Source of the DNA: Favolaschia claudopus
Taxonomy: Eukaryota > Basidiomycota > Agaricomycetes > Agaricales > Mycenaceae
Direction: 5' to 3'
Assembly (NCBI GenBank): GCA_037176885.1
Contig: JAWWNJ010000053.1
Span: 1,446,344-1,510,343, forward strand
Length of the DNA: 64,000 nucleotides
Below the pieces are notes generated by a model, which did no database searches, was not told the origin of the DNA, and was given only the letters and a program-made list of their open reading frames with translations. Position numbers and translations under genes: made by a program. This document shows positions 11,367 through 21,866 of the stretch, in pieces. The first letter of the stretch is position 1, and the number at the start of each line of letters is the position of its first letter.

Positions 11367-11940
11367 AAACCTGTCACATCCACCCCCCTTCCCGAGCTCA
11401 GAGATCTACGAGCCCCCCACGCGACCCGCAGTACGCCCATTCAGGCCCCGCGTACCATGCACACCGCCGGCAGACACATGCGTACTCAAACGCGTCCGTC
11501 CATTCCGCCCTCGTGCCCCCGCTTCACCGATTCATCCGAGGCTCCTGCTGCTCTTCCGGAGGTACCCCAGCCGCCCCATCCTCACCCCAAGGCTTCCTCC
11601 GCTGTCCTCTGCATGCTGTCGATTCCGTCTGCGCCGCACAAAGCCTGTAACGGCCCAACGTCGTATCTTGACGAACCCCCTCCCACGCAACGACCAGTGG
11701 CACCCCCATCATTTGCCTCCCAATCCACCATCCTCTCGCTCGAGATACAGGACCACGATTCACTACAGTCGCCTGCCACGTCACCCACGTCGCTCGGCTT
11801 TTCATCGCCGCTGTTGCCGAAGGAATCACATGCCGGTGCAGAGTGGTCAGGCCGCCCGTGGGACCCTCCCTAGCACGAATGGTCACCTTTCGCACTCATT
11901 CCTGCTGGTTCCGCTGCACGCTCAGGTCATTGATTTTTTG
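11367..11940 (+). pseudogene. proline-rich ORF interrupted by the hAT MITE
   Basis: With the 10849-11358 element removed, ATG at 10834 reads MSSSANLSHPPPFP and stays open for more than 150 codons of Pro/Arg/Ser-rich sequence. The composition is low-complexity and GC-driven, so coding status is uncertain. It may be a disordered N-terminus of a lost gene. No motif was recognised. Confidence 0.25.
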
Positions 11941-12351
11941 TTGCCCGCCGAATTAGGCCTATCGAGGATTTTTTAATCCTAAGTTGTAATGACGTAGATA
12001 GGTATCAGTATAGTAAAATAATATAGGGCTCCAGAATGCAGATGCTTACAAATGTCCGTCCGGATGCTTTGTAAGCACCGTCCAGGAGTCCTGAGTCCGT
12101 GGCCTCGGACTTCGGGAACGGCCGTCACTGTCATTGTCATGTGACTTCGGACTGCAGGCCGAATGAACTTTCCGAGTGTTCAACTTTGGTTCAACTCAGA
12201 TTCAATTGGCCCGTTTGAACCTCATGTGCTGTGAACAAGCATATACAGTACCCTACCAACTCCTATATACTCAATGGTTGCTTGCTCATTAAGAATGAAT
12301 TCACTAAGCATCAAATTTTGTAAGTTACAAGCCTCCTCAAGTTACTTACAA

Positions 12352-12661
12352 CAGGCCCCGGGAAGCTCCTGCAAAGGATGGTCCCGAAAATTCCGCGATT
12401 TTGGCCTCAAAAAGCCACTCGTTTTGGCGAACTTTGGCCCAAAAAGCCACTTTTCGGACAGGCCTTATCACGTGCGAATCGGTGCGATTTGACCGGCCGT
12501 CGGTGCTTGATTTTGGTCAGTTTTCCTTCAAGTTTGGCCTAAAAAAGCCACTTTACGGACAGAGCCTCAAAAAGCCACTTTTCGGACAAGGGTTTCGCGA
12601 ATTTTGGGGCTGAAAAAGCCACTTTTCGGGACGATCCTTTGCAGGAGCTTCCCGGGGCCTG
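12352..12661. mobile_element. 310-bp inverted-repeat element with internal repeats
   Basis: Perfect or near-perfect ends CAGGCCCCGGGAAGCTCCTG continue for about 38 bp with one mismatch. TTACAA occurs at 12346-12351 and 12662-12667, giving an apparent 6-bp TSD. Inside are five copies of AAAAAGCCACTTTTCGGACA or close variants, all in the same orientation. No ORF belongs to it. Confidence 0.85.
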
Positions 12662-12667
12662 TTACAA

Positions 12668-13868
12668 CCACTTTGCCACCAATGCCGGGGCTCAGGGAAT
12701 GCCTTGAGCAACTTCGAGAGAAATTACCAGACTTTGTGCTACTACCAGTGTCTTGGATATACTTACTACTACCCAGTGAGTATAAGTAGGCTATAGCTGT
12801 CAAAATTAATGATTCAACAAAAAAGGGCCACTGAGTGTGCAACCAGATTCATGAGGAGCAGAAGGGTTTTGAAGGTGGATATGAGGGCGGTTACTGAGAC
12901 GGTTCTGAGGTTCGCCAACTGAATAAGTTGGTTACCTAAATCGGGCGAAAAACTGTTCGAGCCAATAATGTTGCCCGAATTTAGCAAGATTAGCTACTGT
13001 ACATGGATGAATTGGACGTATTAGACTAGGATGTTGAATTTCCATTCGCACTGAAGCAAGCTTACCCTCCTATGTGGACCATTGTCCACATACCCAACAT
13101 GTTAATATTAGGGACACGTTTGGTTCGGGAAGTCCCCTCATGTGCGGATCCTTGCGGATCCTTGCGGATCCTTATCGGATTCGGCTGGATTCTTTTCCAG
13201 ACCCCCAGTTCCACAATCTAGAAAAGTCTAAAAACTTTGACTGCCCCCCCTGGACAAGGATTTGAGAAACCCGGGGTGCAGGTAGAAACCCCTCCTTTAT
13301 TTGGAAACCCTTGCGAAAATATATCGAGGTGGGTTTCTCCGGCCGGCATCGCCGACCGAGAAGCTCCAGCCAAACAAAGCGAGTGACATCATCATTTCGC
13401 TCTTTGCACACCATCTGACTCCGAGTCCGCCCCCAACGCGTCGCTGCGCCCTCCCGACCCGGCCATGAACTAGACTAACTGACAACCGGGAATTCACCAT
13501 CCCCCGGGCCTTTGACAATACCGTCTGCTACCGGCCGCTACCCTGCAAATTCTATCGGTACTACCCTGCAAGTTCAATCGGTAACCCGCACATCTGTCGT
13601 GTTCATCGCTGCAACCCTGGAGGCGGTGATGAGCTTGTTGGATTTTGAGGTGGACGGATGATAGAATGGTGCGATACCGCGTAGTTCTTCGATGTTATGT
13701 TGACATTTATGCATTTTTAGGGTGAATTCTATGCCGCAGTTCATAGAGTTCAATACGTTGCCTTTGTCCTCGCCCTTCCAATAAATCGTTTTAACTTTTC
13801 ATGCCGTTCATGCTGACTGTATATACGTGTGATACCGACTCGCAAGAGCTCCCCACAAATTCTCCGCC
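12668..13868. other. interval without supported gene
   Basis: No supported gene. TGCGGATCCT is tandemly repeated three times near 13142-13172. The 200 bp before 13869 are the presumed promoter of the next gene; no clear TATA box is visible apart from TATATACG near 13820. Confidence 0.4.
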
Positions 13869-14530
13869 ATGTCTTTCATTGAGTATGCGACACCCGTCGC
13901 GACTCCCAAATATTCTCCTCAATATTTCGCATCCCTCACCTTCTTGCGTGTCCAAGAGTTGGACTACCCCGAAATCGCGACCTCCAGCATTGTCAAGAGT
14001 TGGTCCTTCACCGACAACATCCCCTCGACCGCTCTGGGGACTGTCATTCAACCGGGAGAGCTCGTCCCTTTCTTAGATGATGTGCTGCCCATATCTCGGG
14101 AGATGGAAGCTGCATTCGCGGCCGGTTCGCGGGCTGTTCGAGTTCGCTTGAGTATTGAAGGGCATGAAAGGGAAGTCGAGCTGCATTTCTCCAAGGTATG
14201 TGAATGTAATAGGCTTCATATCTAAACCAGTTGCAGATACGCGTGTACGTCGCTATCAACAACCATTCCCGTGCTATCACTGCGGCGCGGGAACTATATC
14301 TACTCGCCAACCCGGTAATCGTTTTGCGAGTGCTTCCCCTCCTTTATAGCTCTTGTGCTGTGGGACTATAGCAGGAAACCGATGGAGGAGTAATATCCGG
14401 AAGATTCCGGGGCCAAACGATGAACGGGGGAGCGGGAAATGCAAGAAATCCAGAGTTAGTGTGCAAATCCAGACCCGATGGGCACAATAGTACCTCTTTT
14501 CCTCCCATCTTGGCTCTTCATTCCACATGA
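13869..14530 (+). CDS. hypothetical protein, three exons
   Basis: The ATG at 13869 opens MSFIEYATPVATPK. The first exon ends in ELHFSK before GTATGT at about 14196. After a 42-nt intron the second exon reads IRVYVAINNHSRAITAARELYLLANP. A further short intron (GTAATC...TATAGCAG) leads to a third exon with ETDGGVISGRFRGQ, ending at TGA 14528-14530. Frames stay open across both joins, which supports a real gene of about 190 residues. No signal peptide, membrane segment or known domain was seen. The sequence is free of TE motifs, but the gene sits alone among elements, so it could be cellular or old cargo. Confidence 0.55.
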
Positions 14531-15121
14531 TCTATCTACTGGTTTTTCACATGTCCTCTCATATTTATTCTGTACTGAACGTACGAATACGAAGCTTTTG
14601 ATCCGCCAGTTCGGAAGTCTCAAATATTTGTTTCGTCTTGTCGTCTTCATCTGAGTTTTCTTCTCGCGCTCGGATCCATTACCGCCGGCCTTGCATCAAA
14701 TCCGCGGCCTCCACCGAAAATTGAAGCGTGCCCATCCCGCGTACCCTACTCGGTCACTCAATCTCACCCGAATAACCCATTCAATCGGTTATCACACAAT
14801 CAATTCCTTGACGTCCGCGAACGCTCTCCTCTCGAACTTTTCTCTCCCTTGCACGACTCAATGACTTCTTGACGCCATCTCATTCTCAACCGTCGTAGTC
14901 TGTCCTGCAGCATTCAGTTTGAACACTGAGCGACTTGGCGACGTTCACAAAACAAATCTTGGCTATAGTATTGGCGATTCGTGACAAATGGCGAGAAATT
15001 AGATTAAAACACGAACGAAATATTAGCCCGACTGCTAAAATTTGCCGCTTGATTTGGGAGCCGCCTTTTCTTGTGGGTTAGCCGCGGGCGCGTGGGTTGC
15101 CCTCGTCTGGGCGTCTCTGTT

Positions 15122-15256
15122 TTGGGTTCATCCTCGCGCACCCCATCACCCCACGCACTGGGCGCCAGCGGCTCAAGTATATCACCGCGGCGTGCTCCCA
15201 CACCCACACCTATGTGGCTGTCTCCGTCCCGAACCGAACGAAGCATTGAACAAAAT
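15122..15256 (+). repeat. 135-bp direct repeat, copy 1
   Basis: Nearly identical to 15510-15643 (a few substitutions, for example CACCCC versus CGCCCC). One frame across copy 2 (from about 15436) reads sensibly with RTGRQRLKYITAACSHTHTY, suggesting a duplicated coding segment from an unrecognised gene. Confidence 0.9.
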
Positions 15257-15509
15257 GAAAACACTGTCTGAGCCTGGGAAGACAGTGTGCCGTTTTGTGA
15301 CAGCGGCAGAGAGGGGCCGATCAGCTCCGGACCTTTCTCTTTCCTCGACCACCATCATCTCCTTCGTCCTGCCAGCTTTCCGCGTTCACGAATGTTCCGA
15401 CTTCACGTTGCTCTGCTTCTCCCACCCACCCTCCCTTGATTTTCGTGTTTATAACCAATCCTGGTTCGAGATCTGCGCAATTCGAGGAGGCAGTCACAGA
15501 GTGGGGCAA

Positions 15510-15643
15510 TGGGTTCATCCTCGCGCACCCCATCGCCCCACGCACTGGGCGCCAGCGGCTCAAGTATATCACCGCGGCGTGCTCCCACACCCACACCTAT
15601 GTGGCTGTCTCCGTCCCGAACCGAACGAAGCATTGAACAAAAT
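15510..15643 (+). repeat. 134-bp direct repeat, copy 2
   Basis: Second copy, 388 bp downstream of the first. The frame from about 15436 to the TGA near 15636 is open and looks protein-like. The equivalent frame upstream of copy 1 is broken, so copy 2 probably retains the older context. Confidence 0.9.
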
Positions 15644-15928
15644 CGGACCGTGATCCGCTTTCTTAATTTGGACACCCAGTTCGGCTAATTGCATGAGCGA
15701 GTGTATGTGAGGAATGACGTCGACGAAAAGGATGGGAGTTAGTCGACGTTAGTCTCCCGCAGTCAGACTCTATGAGATATATGATAGTCGATATATCTTT
15801 TTATATAGAGTCTGATTTTGTTGGCACCTGTCAAATGGGACCTCGGATTTTGTGACAATTTTGATGGCACGTGCAGATAGTCCCACGCCCAAATTCGGAC
15901 GATTTTGCTATTGCCCCAGACCTACAGG

Positions 15929-16844
15929 TAGTGCTGCCGGGAGCTGGAGTTAGCTCCGAGCTGAGTTCAGCTCCAACTCGACCCGTTGCCATAAACGGCA
16001 CCTCGAGCTGATGGCAGCTCGCCTCGCCTCGGCACCCAAAACAGACACCGTGACACTTATGACAGCGTCACTCTGTGACTGGCGCGTCGACCACAATCCT
16101 CTTCCTCCCGCAGAGTCCCGCTCACTGTCCAGCGCGTCCCTGCCGCGAATCGACCCTCCTATGCTTCAAATTAACCTCGCTTGGCATTGACGTCGCCGCC
16201 TAACCACTACGCAGGACGTGAAACGCCCCACAGATACCACGGATGTCTGGTATTTTGTTCGAGGTGTTCACAGCTTCCGCGCCAACCGTCGCACTAGAAC
16301 CTACGGAAATGAAGCAAGATCGACCGGATAAACAGGTGCTTTTTCGTTTATTGTGCCACCTGTCCGTGAGTTTTCAAGTGTATTTTATTGAGTGTGCCCT
16401 ATACAAACTAACCCCTTGTTCCGTTAAATTTCCAAAGTGGAAGGCATGGAAGAATGGTCCCGGCCAAAAACAGGACCATTAGAAATTATCTTGAGGGAGA
16501 ACATGGGACTTATAGAATCTTCCTGGGCTTCGCCCGTTTAATTTTTGCGTTGTATTCACTTGTATGATAATTGTGCTTTGTATTCCATAATTTACTTATC
16601 AACTGTGTAGTTTTTCATTGTGGAAATGTTTATGATACTTCTTAGATAATTGTAGCACATTTTTTAGGTGTATACGAGGTCGAAACAGAACGACGCAGCT
16701 TAAAACCAGCAGATGAGAGAGCGTGGGACGAAAACTTCCGTTTATGGATGCGAACTCCGAGCTGCCTCGGCCCAACTCCGAGCTCGAGCGAGCTGATGGG
16801 CAATCACCTCGAGTTCAGCTCCAACTCAGCTCCCGGCAGCACTA
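15929..16844 (+). mobile_element. internally deleted hAT derivative, 916 bp
   Basis: Ends are TAGTGCTGCCGGGAGCTG and its inverse. The 8-bp TSD CCTACAGG is exact (15921-15928 and 16845-16852). The interior is a shortened version of the autonomous hAT at 18135-28537: 16240-16490 matches its BED-finger exon (FPKWKAWKNGPGQ) and 16500-16690 matches its 3' end. The join skips the catalytic region. It is in the opposite orientation to the full element and should depend on its transposase. Confidence 0.95.
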
Positions 16845-16852
16845 CCTACAGG

Positions 16853-17594
16853 CATTTTAGATCCATAAACCATTGCAGAGGCACTACTAAACCATGCACC
16901 ACTAATTTCTATGGGCTCAGGACTCGAATATTGATAGGAAGTGTGAATTCAACGAATTTTGATACCTCGTTGAAAGCTCTGTCGTTTTTGCATGTCTACT
17001 GTCAGGGTAAGCGGCCACTACCTTTCCTAGGCTATTTAATTGTCTTAAAACTGCACATATGCGCACAGACTCACAAAAGGTGGCCAAACGAAGCCTTGCG
17101 TCCCAATCCGGACGTGTAAAATGTGACATGTCACATCAAAAACCGAGGTCCTGGTTGACAGGTGCCAACAAATACAGACTATGTAGATGGGAGTGGAACT
17201 CGGATAAAGCACGGAAAAACCCCAACAGTGGGACTCGGATGCCGGGAACGACAGTTTGAAGCAGTTTGAAGCATTCACAGTGGAACTCATCAATAGATCA
17301 ATTGCACGGAATCAGCCGAATCCCCGCCCCAACGCATTTTTTTTTTTTTTTTTTTTAGAATCCCGTTTATTCTCCGGTGTGCCTATGGCATATGATAGAG
17401 ATACAAACTGTCAACTATTTACTAACGCATATTCCATAATTCTGTCTCGTGATGTAAGCAGACTCTAACACAATGACTGAGTGATTGCAACCCAGTCCTG
17501 TGGCAATGCCACAATGAAGTAGTGGGTAAGATTCCCAGGTCCTGTAAATCATTCCATCTTGATGGATGCGTAATCTGGCTTCCTGCCGGCCGAC
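16853..17594. other. interval without supported gene
   Basis: No gene is supported. An 18-base T run near 17338-17356 could be the inverted poly(A) tail of a retroposed fragment. GCAGTTTGAA is duplicated near 17260. Confidence 0.35.
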
Positions 17595-17671
17595 ACCACC
17601 ACAGCAAACATCCCTTGTTCCCCATCACCCGATCCCACCACAGCAAACATCCCTTGTTCCCCATCACCCAA
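17595..17671 (+). repeat. 39-bp tandem duplication
   Basis: The word CCACCACAGCAAACATCCC plus the following TTGTTCCCCATCACCC occurs twice in tandem, starting at 17595 and 17634. It is non-coding by appearance. Confidence 0.9.
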
Positions 17672-17734
17672 TCCGAACCCAGACTGATAGAATTCCCTTT
17701 TTCGGCACAGTGCAGTGATGTGTACAGTGTCGGT

Positions 17735-17856
17735 TAGTGCTGCCGGGAGCTGAGTTGGAGCTGAGCTCGAGATGATTGCCCATCAGCTCGCTCGAGCTCG
17801 GAGTTGGGCCGAGGCAGCTTGGAGCTGACATCCATAAACGGAAGTTTCCGCTGGCA
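17735..17856 (-). mobile_element. solo hAT terminus (fragment)
   Basis: About 120 bp identical, or nearly so, to the left end of the full hAT at 18135-18262, from TAGTGCTGCCGGG to GGAAGTTTCCG. It then stops abruptly. No matching second end or TSD was found, so it is a truncated copy next to the intact one. Confidence 0.85.
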
Positions 17857-18039
17857 GCAAGGACTGACTTTGAGCTCCCAGCGTTGGGTTTAAGCTCGAA
17901 GCTCTAGTCTGAGCGCTGTAGGACGAGGCCGTCTCTGGAAAGAAGTTTCCTCCACAATCGACGACGCACTGCTGCTACGTAGCACTGCTGAGATTGGTGC
18001 TTAGAGAGAATGGAAGTGGCGGGATTTGAAGTCATTATT

Positions 18040-18131
18040 GGACGAGGAAGCGCTGACGCTCCACGACCAGCCGCATGCCTCCGTCGTTTCGGATCACATT
18101 TGGGGGGCAAAAATGGATTGAAGATCAGTGC
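18040..18131 (-). repeat. GCCCCCCAAA...AGCGTCAGCGCTTCCTCG module, inverted copy
   Basis: Reverse complement of a module found three times at 61.1-61.9 kb. It holds a CCCCCCAAA block, a GGCATGCGGCT block and an AGCGTCAGCGCTTCC block in fixed order over about 75 bp. The autonomous hAT inserted at its edge (TSD AGTGCTAC). Confidence 0.7.
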
Positions 18132-18447
18132 TACTAGTGCTGCCGGGAGCTGAGTTGGAGCTGAGCTCGAGATGATCGATGATTGCCCATCAGCTCGCTC
18201 GAGCTCGGAGTTGGGCCGAGGCAGCTTGGAGCTGACATCCATAAACGGAAGTTTCCGTCCCACGGTCCCCCGTCTCCTCGTTTCGAGCTACATTGCATTG
18301 TTTTGACCTCGTATGCACCTCAAAAATGTGGTACAATTCTCCAAAAAGTATAATGAACATATGTACAATAAAAGACTATACAGTTTATGAGTAAATTATG
18401 GAAAAATACAAAGCACAATGATTATACAAGTGAATACAACACAAAAA

Positions 18448-21400
18448 TCAAACGGGCGAAGCCCAGGAAGATTCTATAAGATCCTTGAGCTCTTGAGTAC
18501 GCCCTGCCGCAATCAACCTTTCTGCTACATCAGGGTCAATATCAACAACAGACAGATCTTCCTCGGTTACGACTAACTCGTCGCAAAATTTGATGCGATC
18601 CTGTCGATAAATAAATTTGAGAATCTGGAGCATTTCCATCATCTCGGGGGAGAGACTGTTGCGTAGGGAGGCATCTGTGTCCTTGCTGGAAGAGAAAACA
18701 CGCTCGCATGGTACCGCTGAAGCCTGAACAGGCAATACATCGACCGCCACGCAAAATAGGTGCCGGAACCGATACTGGCGAGCCTGTAACAATTTAGAAA
18801 CCAACACAATCACAAAGAATACTCGAAACTCACCTCCCAGTAGCGAAGCAGGTCGAGGTCCTCATATTCTGGATCCGATCCACCCAGAAGGCCCTCCCTC
18901 TCATATTCATTCAGCTCCGTGTCGACAATCTGCTCATCTTCGGCAGCCGCCCGGCGCTCCGCCTCGGCTTGCTCTTCCTCCGAAAGCGGCTGTGAATCTT
19001 GACTGCTTGGTGGAGATTCAATGTCGGAAGCAGAGAGCTCTTTTACAAGATCACCCAGTTTTGCAAAACCAGATTTCTGTGCACGAGCGGCGTGGGACGA
19101 GGACGGCGTGTGAACAGCGCGGCGACTGGCAGTTAAAGGAATCTGGGCAGTGCTTGCAGAGTTCTGGTTAGTGCGGAACTCTCGGCGATACTCCAGCATC
19201 TTCGAGTGATTTGTCAGTAGCGCAATAATGGGAAGATTTGGGACGCACTGCTGCACGTATCCAAGTTCTGGCTTCCTCCGCATCTGACGGGGACCAGTTA
19301 TCCCTGAGCCATTGAAGTTTTGTTGTCGGATTTAAAACTGAGAAACAATATGAGTGGTTGAAGCGAATGAGGTGACGAAGGGCGAAGTGTTTACCCATGG
19401 CCAGCGCGTAAATTCGAGTGCGCCGAGACATCCCGAGGTATTCAGTGAATTTATCGACAGCGGCGTTAATACCGAGACTGATTTTCGGGAGCTCTCGAGC
19501 GAGAAGCTTGAGTGCGGCAATGAGCTGCTCATAGAGTGGGAGCACATAGGACAGGGTAGGCGCTTTCTCCGCAGATACTATCTCCTGGACAAGCTGTGGG
19601 ACCTGTAAAAAGCGCCGAATGTCGACGAGCACAGTCTTGGCGATCGGATCGAGTCGGTCATCTGAAATCTCGACTTGCATTGGGTCGTCGAGAAATGCCT
19701 CAACAGCCTGAACGAAATTGCAAGTCAAATTCAATCCCTACCAGCAAGAAAAAAAACAATGGAACAAACCAAATCTTGCTCAAGGTACCGGTCTATCATC
19801 AAAAACGTGGCCGACCAACGCGTGTCGACATCTTGCAAGAGCTGTATGACACGCAGCGTTAAGGCAGGTTCGCCGAAGCCGCCCTCCTCATTGCCACGTT
19901 CGATTGTCTCCTTGAAATTATCCCGTCGTTGACCAGATGCCCGGCACGATGTAACGAGTGTTCGTGTTTGTTTGACAGGGTTCTTTCTCAGCGCCTCCCA
20001 ATACCCGACATCCTGCTTCAGCGCCTCGGGAATCGGCGTGCCGTAGTTGTCCAAATCGATACCAGCTTGAGGAGAAGGTAATTCGGGAAGTGTTGCGAGA
20101 GCGGCTTTGACGGCAATATTAACGACATGTGGAAAACATCTGAATGCCTTTAGCCGTCGGACTCGGTAATAAATCATCGAAACTCACCGAATTCTGTTCC
20201 CTTCCGCATCGAAAGGGATCCCGAGTACGGCGAGCTCTTGCGCAATATACACCATGCATGTGTTATTATTGCTAGCATTGTCGCATGTAATCATACCAAC
20301 CTGAGTGATCGTTAGTAGGCTATTCAATTCACGACTCGATGCGACTTACTTTGTGCAAACAACCGATCTCCTTCAAAACCTGTACAAAGATTTTTGCAAT
20401 ATTTTGACCAGTATGTCTCCCATCCAATCGACGAAAAGCGACGAGCCGGGTTTTCAGGACAAGGTGTCCGTTCGCGTCTCGGATGATGTAGTGGGCGGTA
20501 ATACCCAGATGTGAGTCGAGATTCTCACGACTCCACACATCCTGGGTGTAAGACTGTCGCCCGAGCGAATTCTGGACATATAATTATAAGTGAACTCTGA
20601 GATTGTGATGCGCAGTACCTGAATTTCATGAATCATCAGCTGATATTCAGCCTGGAACCGTTTGACGATCATCTCGGATAACTTCGTACGATGTGGTATG
20701 TCCTTGTCCTCCAGTTGAGTCCCAATAAAAAGGAGGAGATCCCGGAGCTCCGGACAATCCACCACGTCTATGGACTGAAAGCACATATATCAGAACATGG
20801 AAGAGGCGAAGATGGGATTGCACTTACCTGATCATCAACGGCGATCCATTTAACCAGTCTTTCGTAGAATCCGGGGAGGGAGAATTCCTCCCGTTCTCCC
20901 GCAACCTGCGGCGCCTTCGCAAGATTTTCCCAATTCTTAAGCCCCTTAAGGATGACCATATCCTTCCAAACTTTGCCATGTTCCCCCTCGAGATGATTTC
21001 TAATGGTCTTGGTTTGTCCGGGACCATTCTTCCACGCCTTCCACTTTGGAAATCTAACGGAACAAGGGGTTAGTTCGGATAGGGCACACAAAATAAAATA
21101 CATCTGAAAACTCACGGACAGAGGCGGCACGATAAATGAGAAAACACCTTTTTATCCGGTCGATCCTGCTTCATTTCCGTAGGTTCTGGTGCGACGGTTG
21201 GCGCGGAAGCGCCGTGAACACCTCGAACGAAATACCAGACATCCGTGGCATCGTCTGCGGATGCCGAAGCTTTGTTGACTAGGGAGCCGAAGTTGGGGTG
21301 AGGGATTGAAGGATGGGAAACTGATTCAGAGGCAGCTGCTGTCGCTGCAACATTTGGGTCAGACGGACCGACCCCGAACACAGCCGTTCGGAGGTGGAGT

Positions 21401-21818
21401 TGGGGTCGATGCGGCGACGGGTACGCGATGTAGCTGCCGAGTTAGCGTTGGGATTCGCTCTACGTTTCTTCTTGCGCTGTGGCGGAGCGAGGCCGGCATT
21501 AATCGTGTTAGTCGCGTCGACAAATGGTGCATGGGTTGCCGCAGAGGAAGGGGGAGGAATCACGGTGTTAAATAAGGCGGGGTATGTATTTTGAAAGCCG
21601 TAAGTCTGGCCGAAGGTGACGGGAGGTGGTGGAGGATACGGCGATCCGGGGATGAAAGCTTGAGGCGGGAGAGGCACGGCATGAACCTGAGAGCCAGGCC
21701 AGGAGCCAAAGACGTTGGGCGTGGGGTAGGAATCCGTTGTGAAATTGTTTTGACGCGGGGGTTGGATGTAGCAAGTGCATGCCTGCGGGTTGCCGCATTG
21801 GCAGGACGGCGAGGCCAT
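18448..21818 (-). CDS. hAT transposase with BED zinc finger
   Basis: It starts at ATG 21818 (MASPSCQCGNPQ) with a Pro/Ser-rich N-terminus. A plausible intron at 21355-21424 keeps phase. A BED-type finger follows (CRLC ... NHLEGEH) split by intron 21054-21115. Next come exon 21053-20828, exon from 20774, the hAT block TQDVWSRENLDSHLGIT, the catalytic VGMITCDNASNNN exon, CFPHVVNIAVKAAL, DVDTRWSATFLM, APTLSYVLPLYEQL and LNPTTKLQWL. The C-terminal dimerisation domain is VLPVQASAVPCERVFSSSKDTD with RNSLSPEMMEMLQILKF. All joins I checked use GT-AG pairs and preserve frame to the TGA at 18448. I see no disabling change, so the protein (about 1000 aa) may be functional. Transcription is doubtful because a 6.3-kb insertion lies about 50 bp upstream of the ATG. 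Confidence 0.9.
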
Positions 21819-21866
21819 GGGAGTTCACAAGAGGGAGGGTTGGGATGGAGTATAATTGGGGCAATA

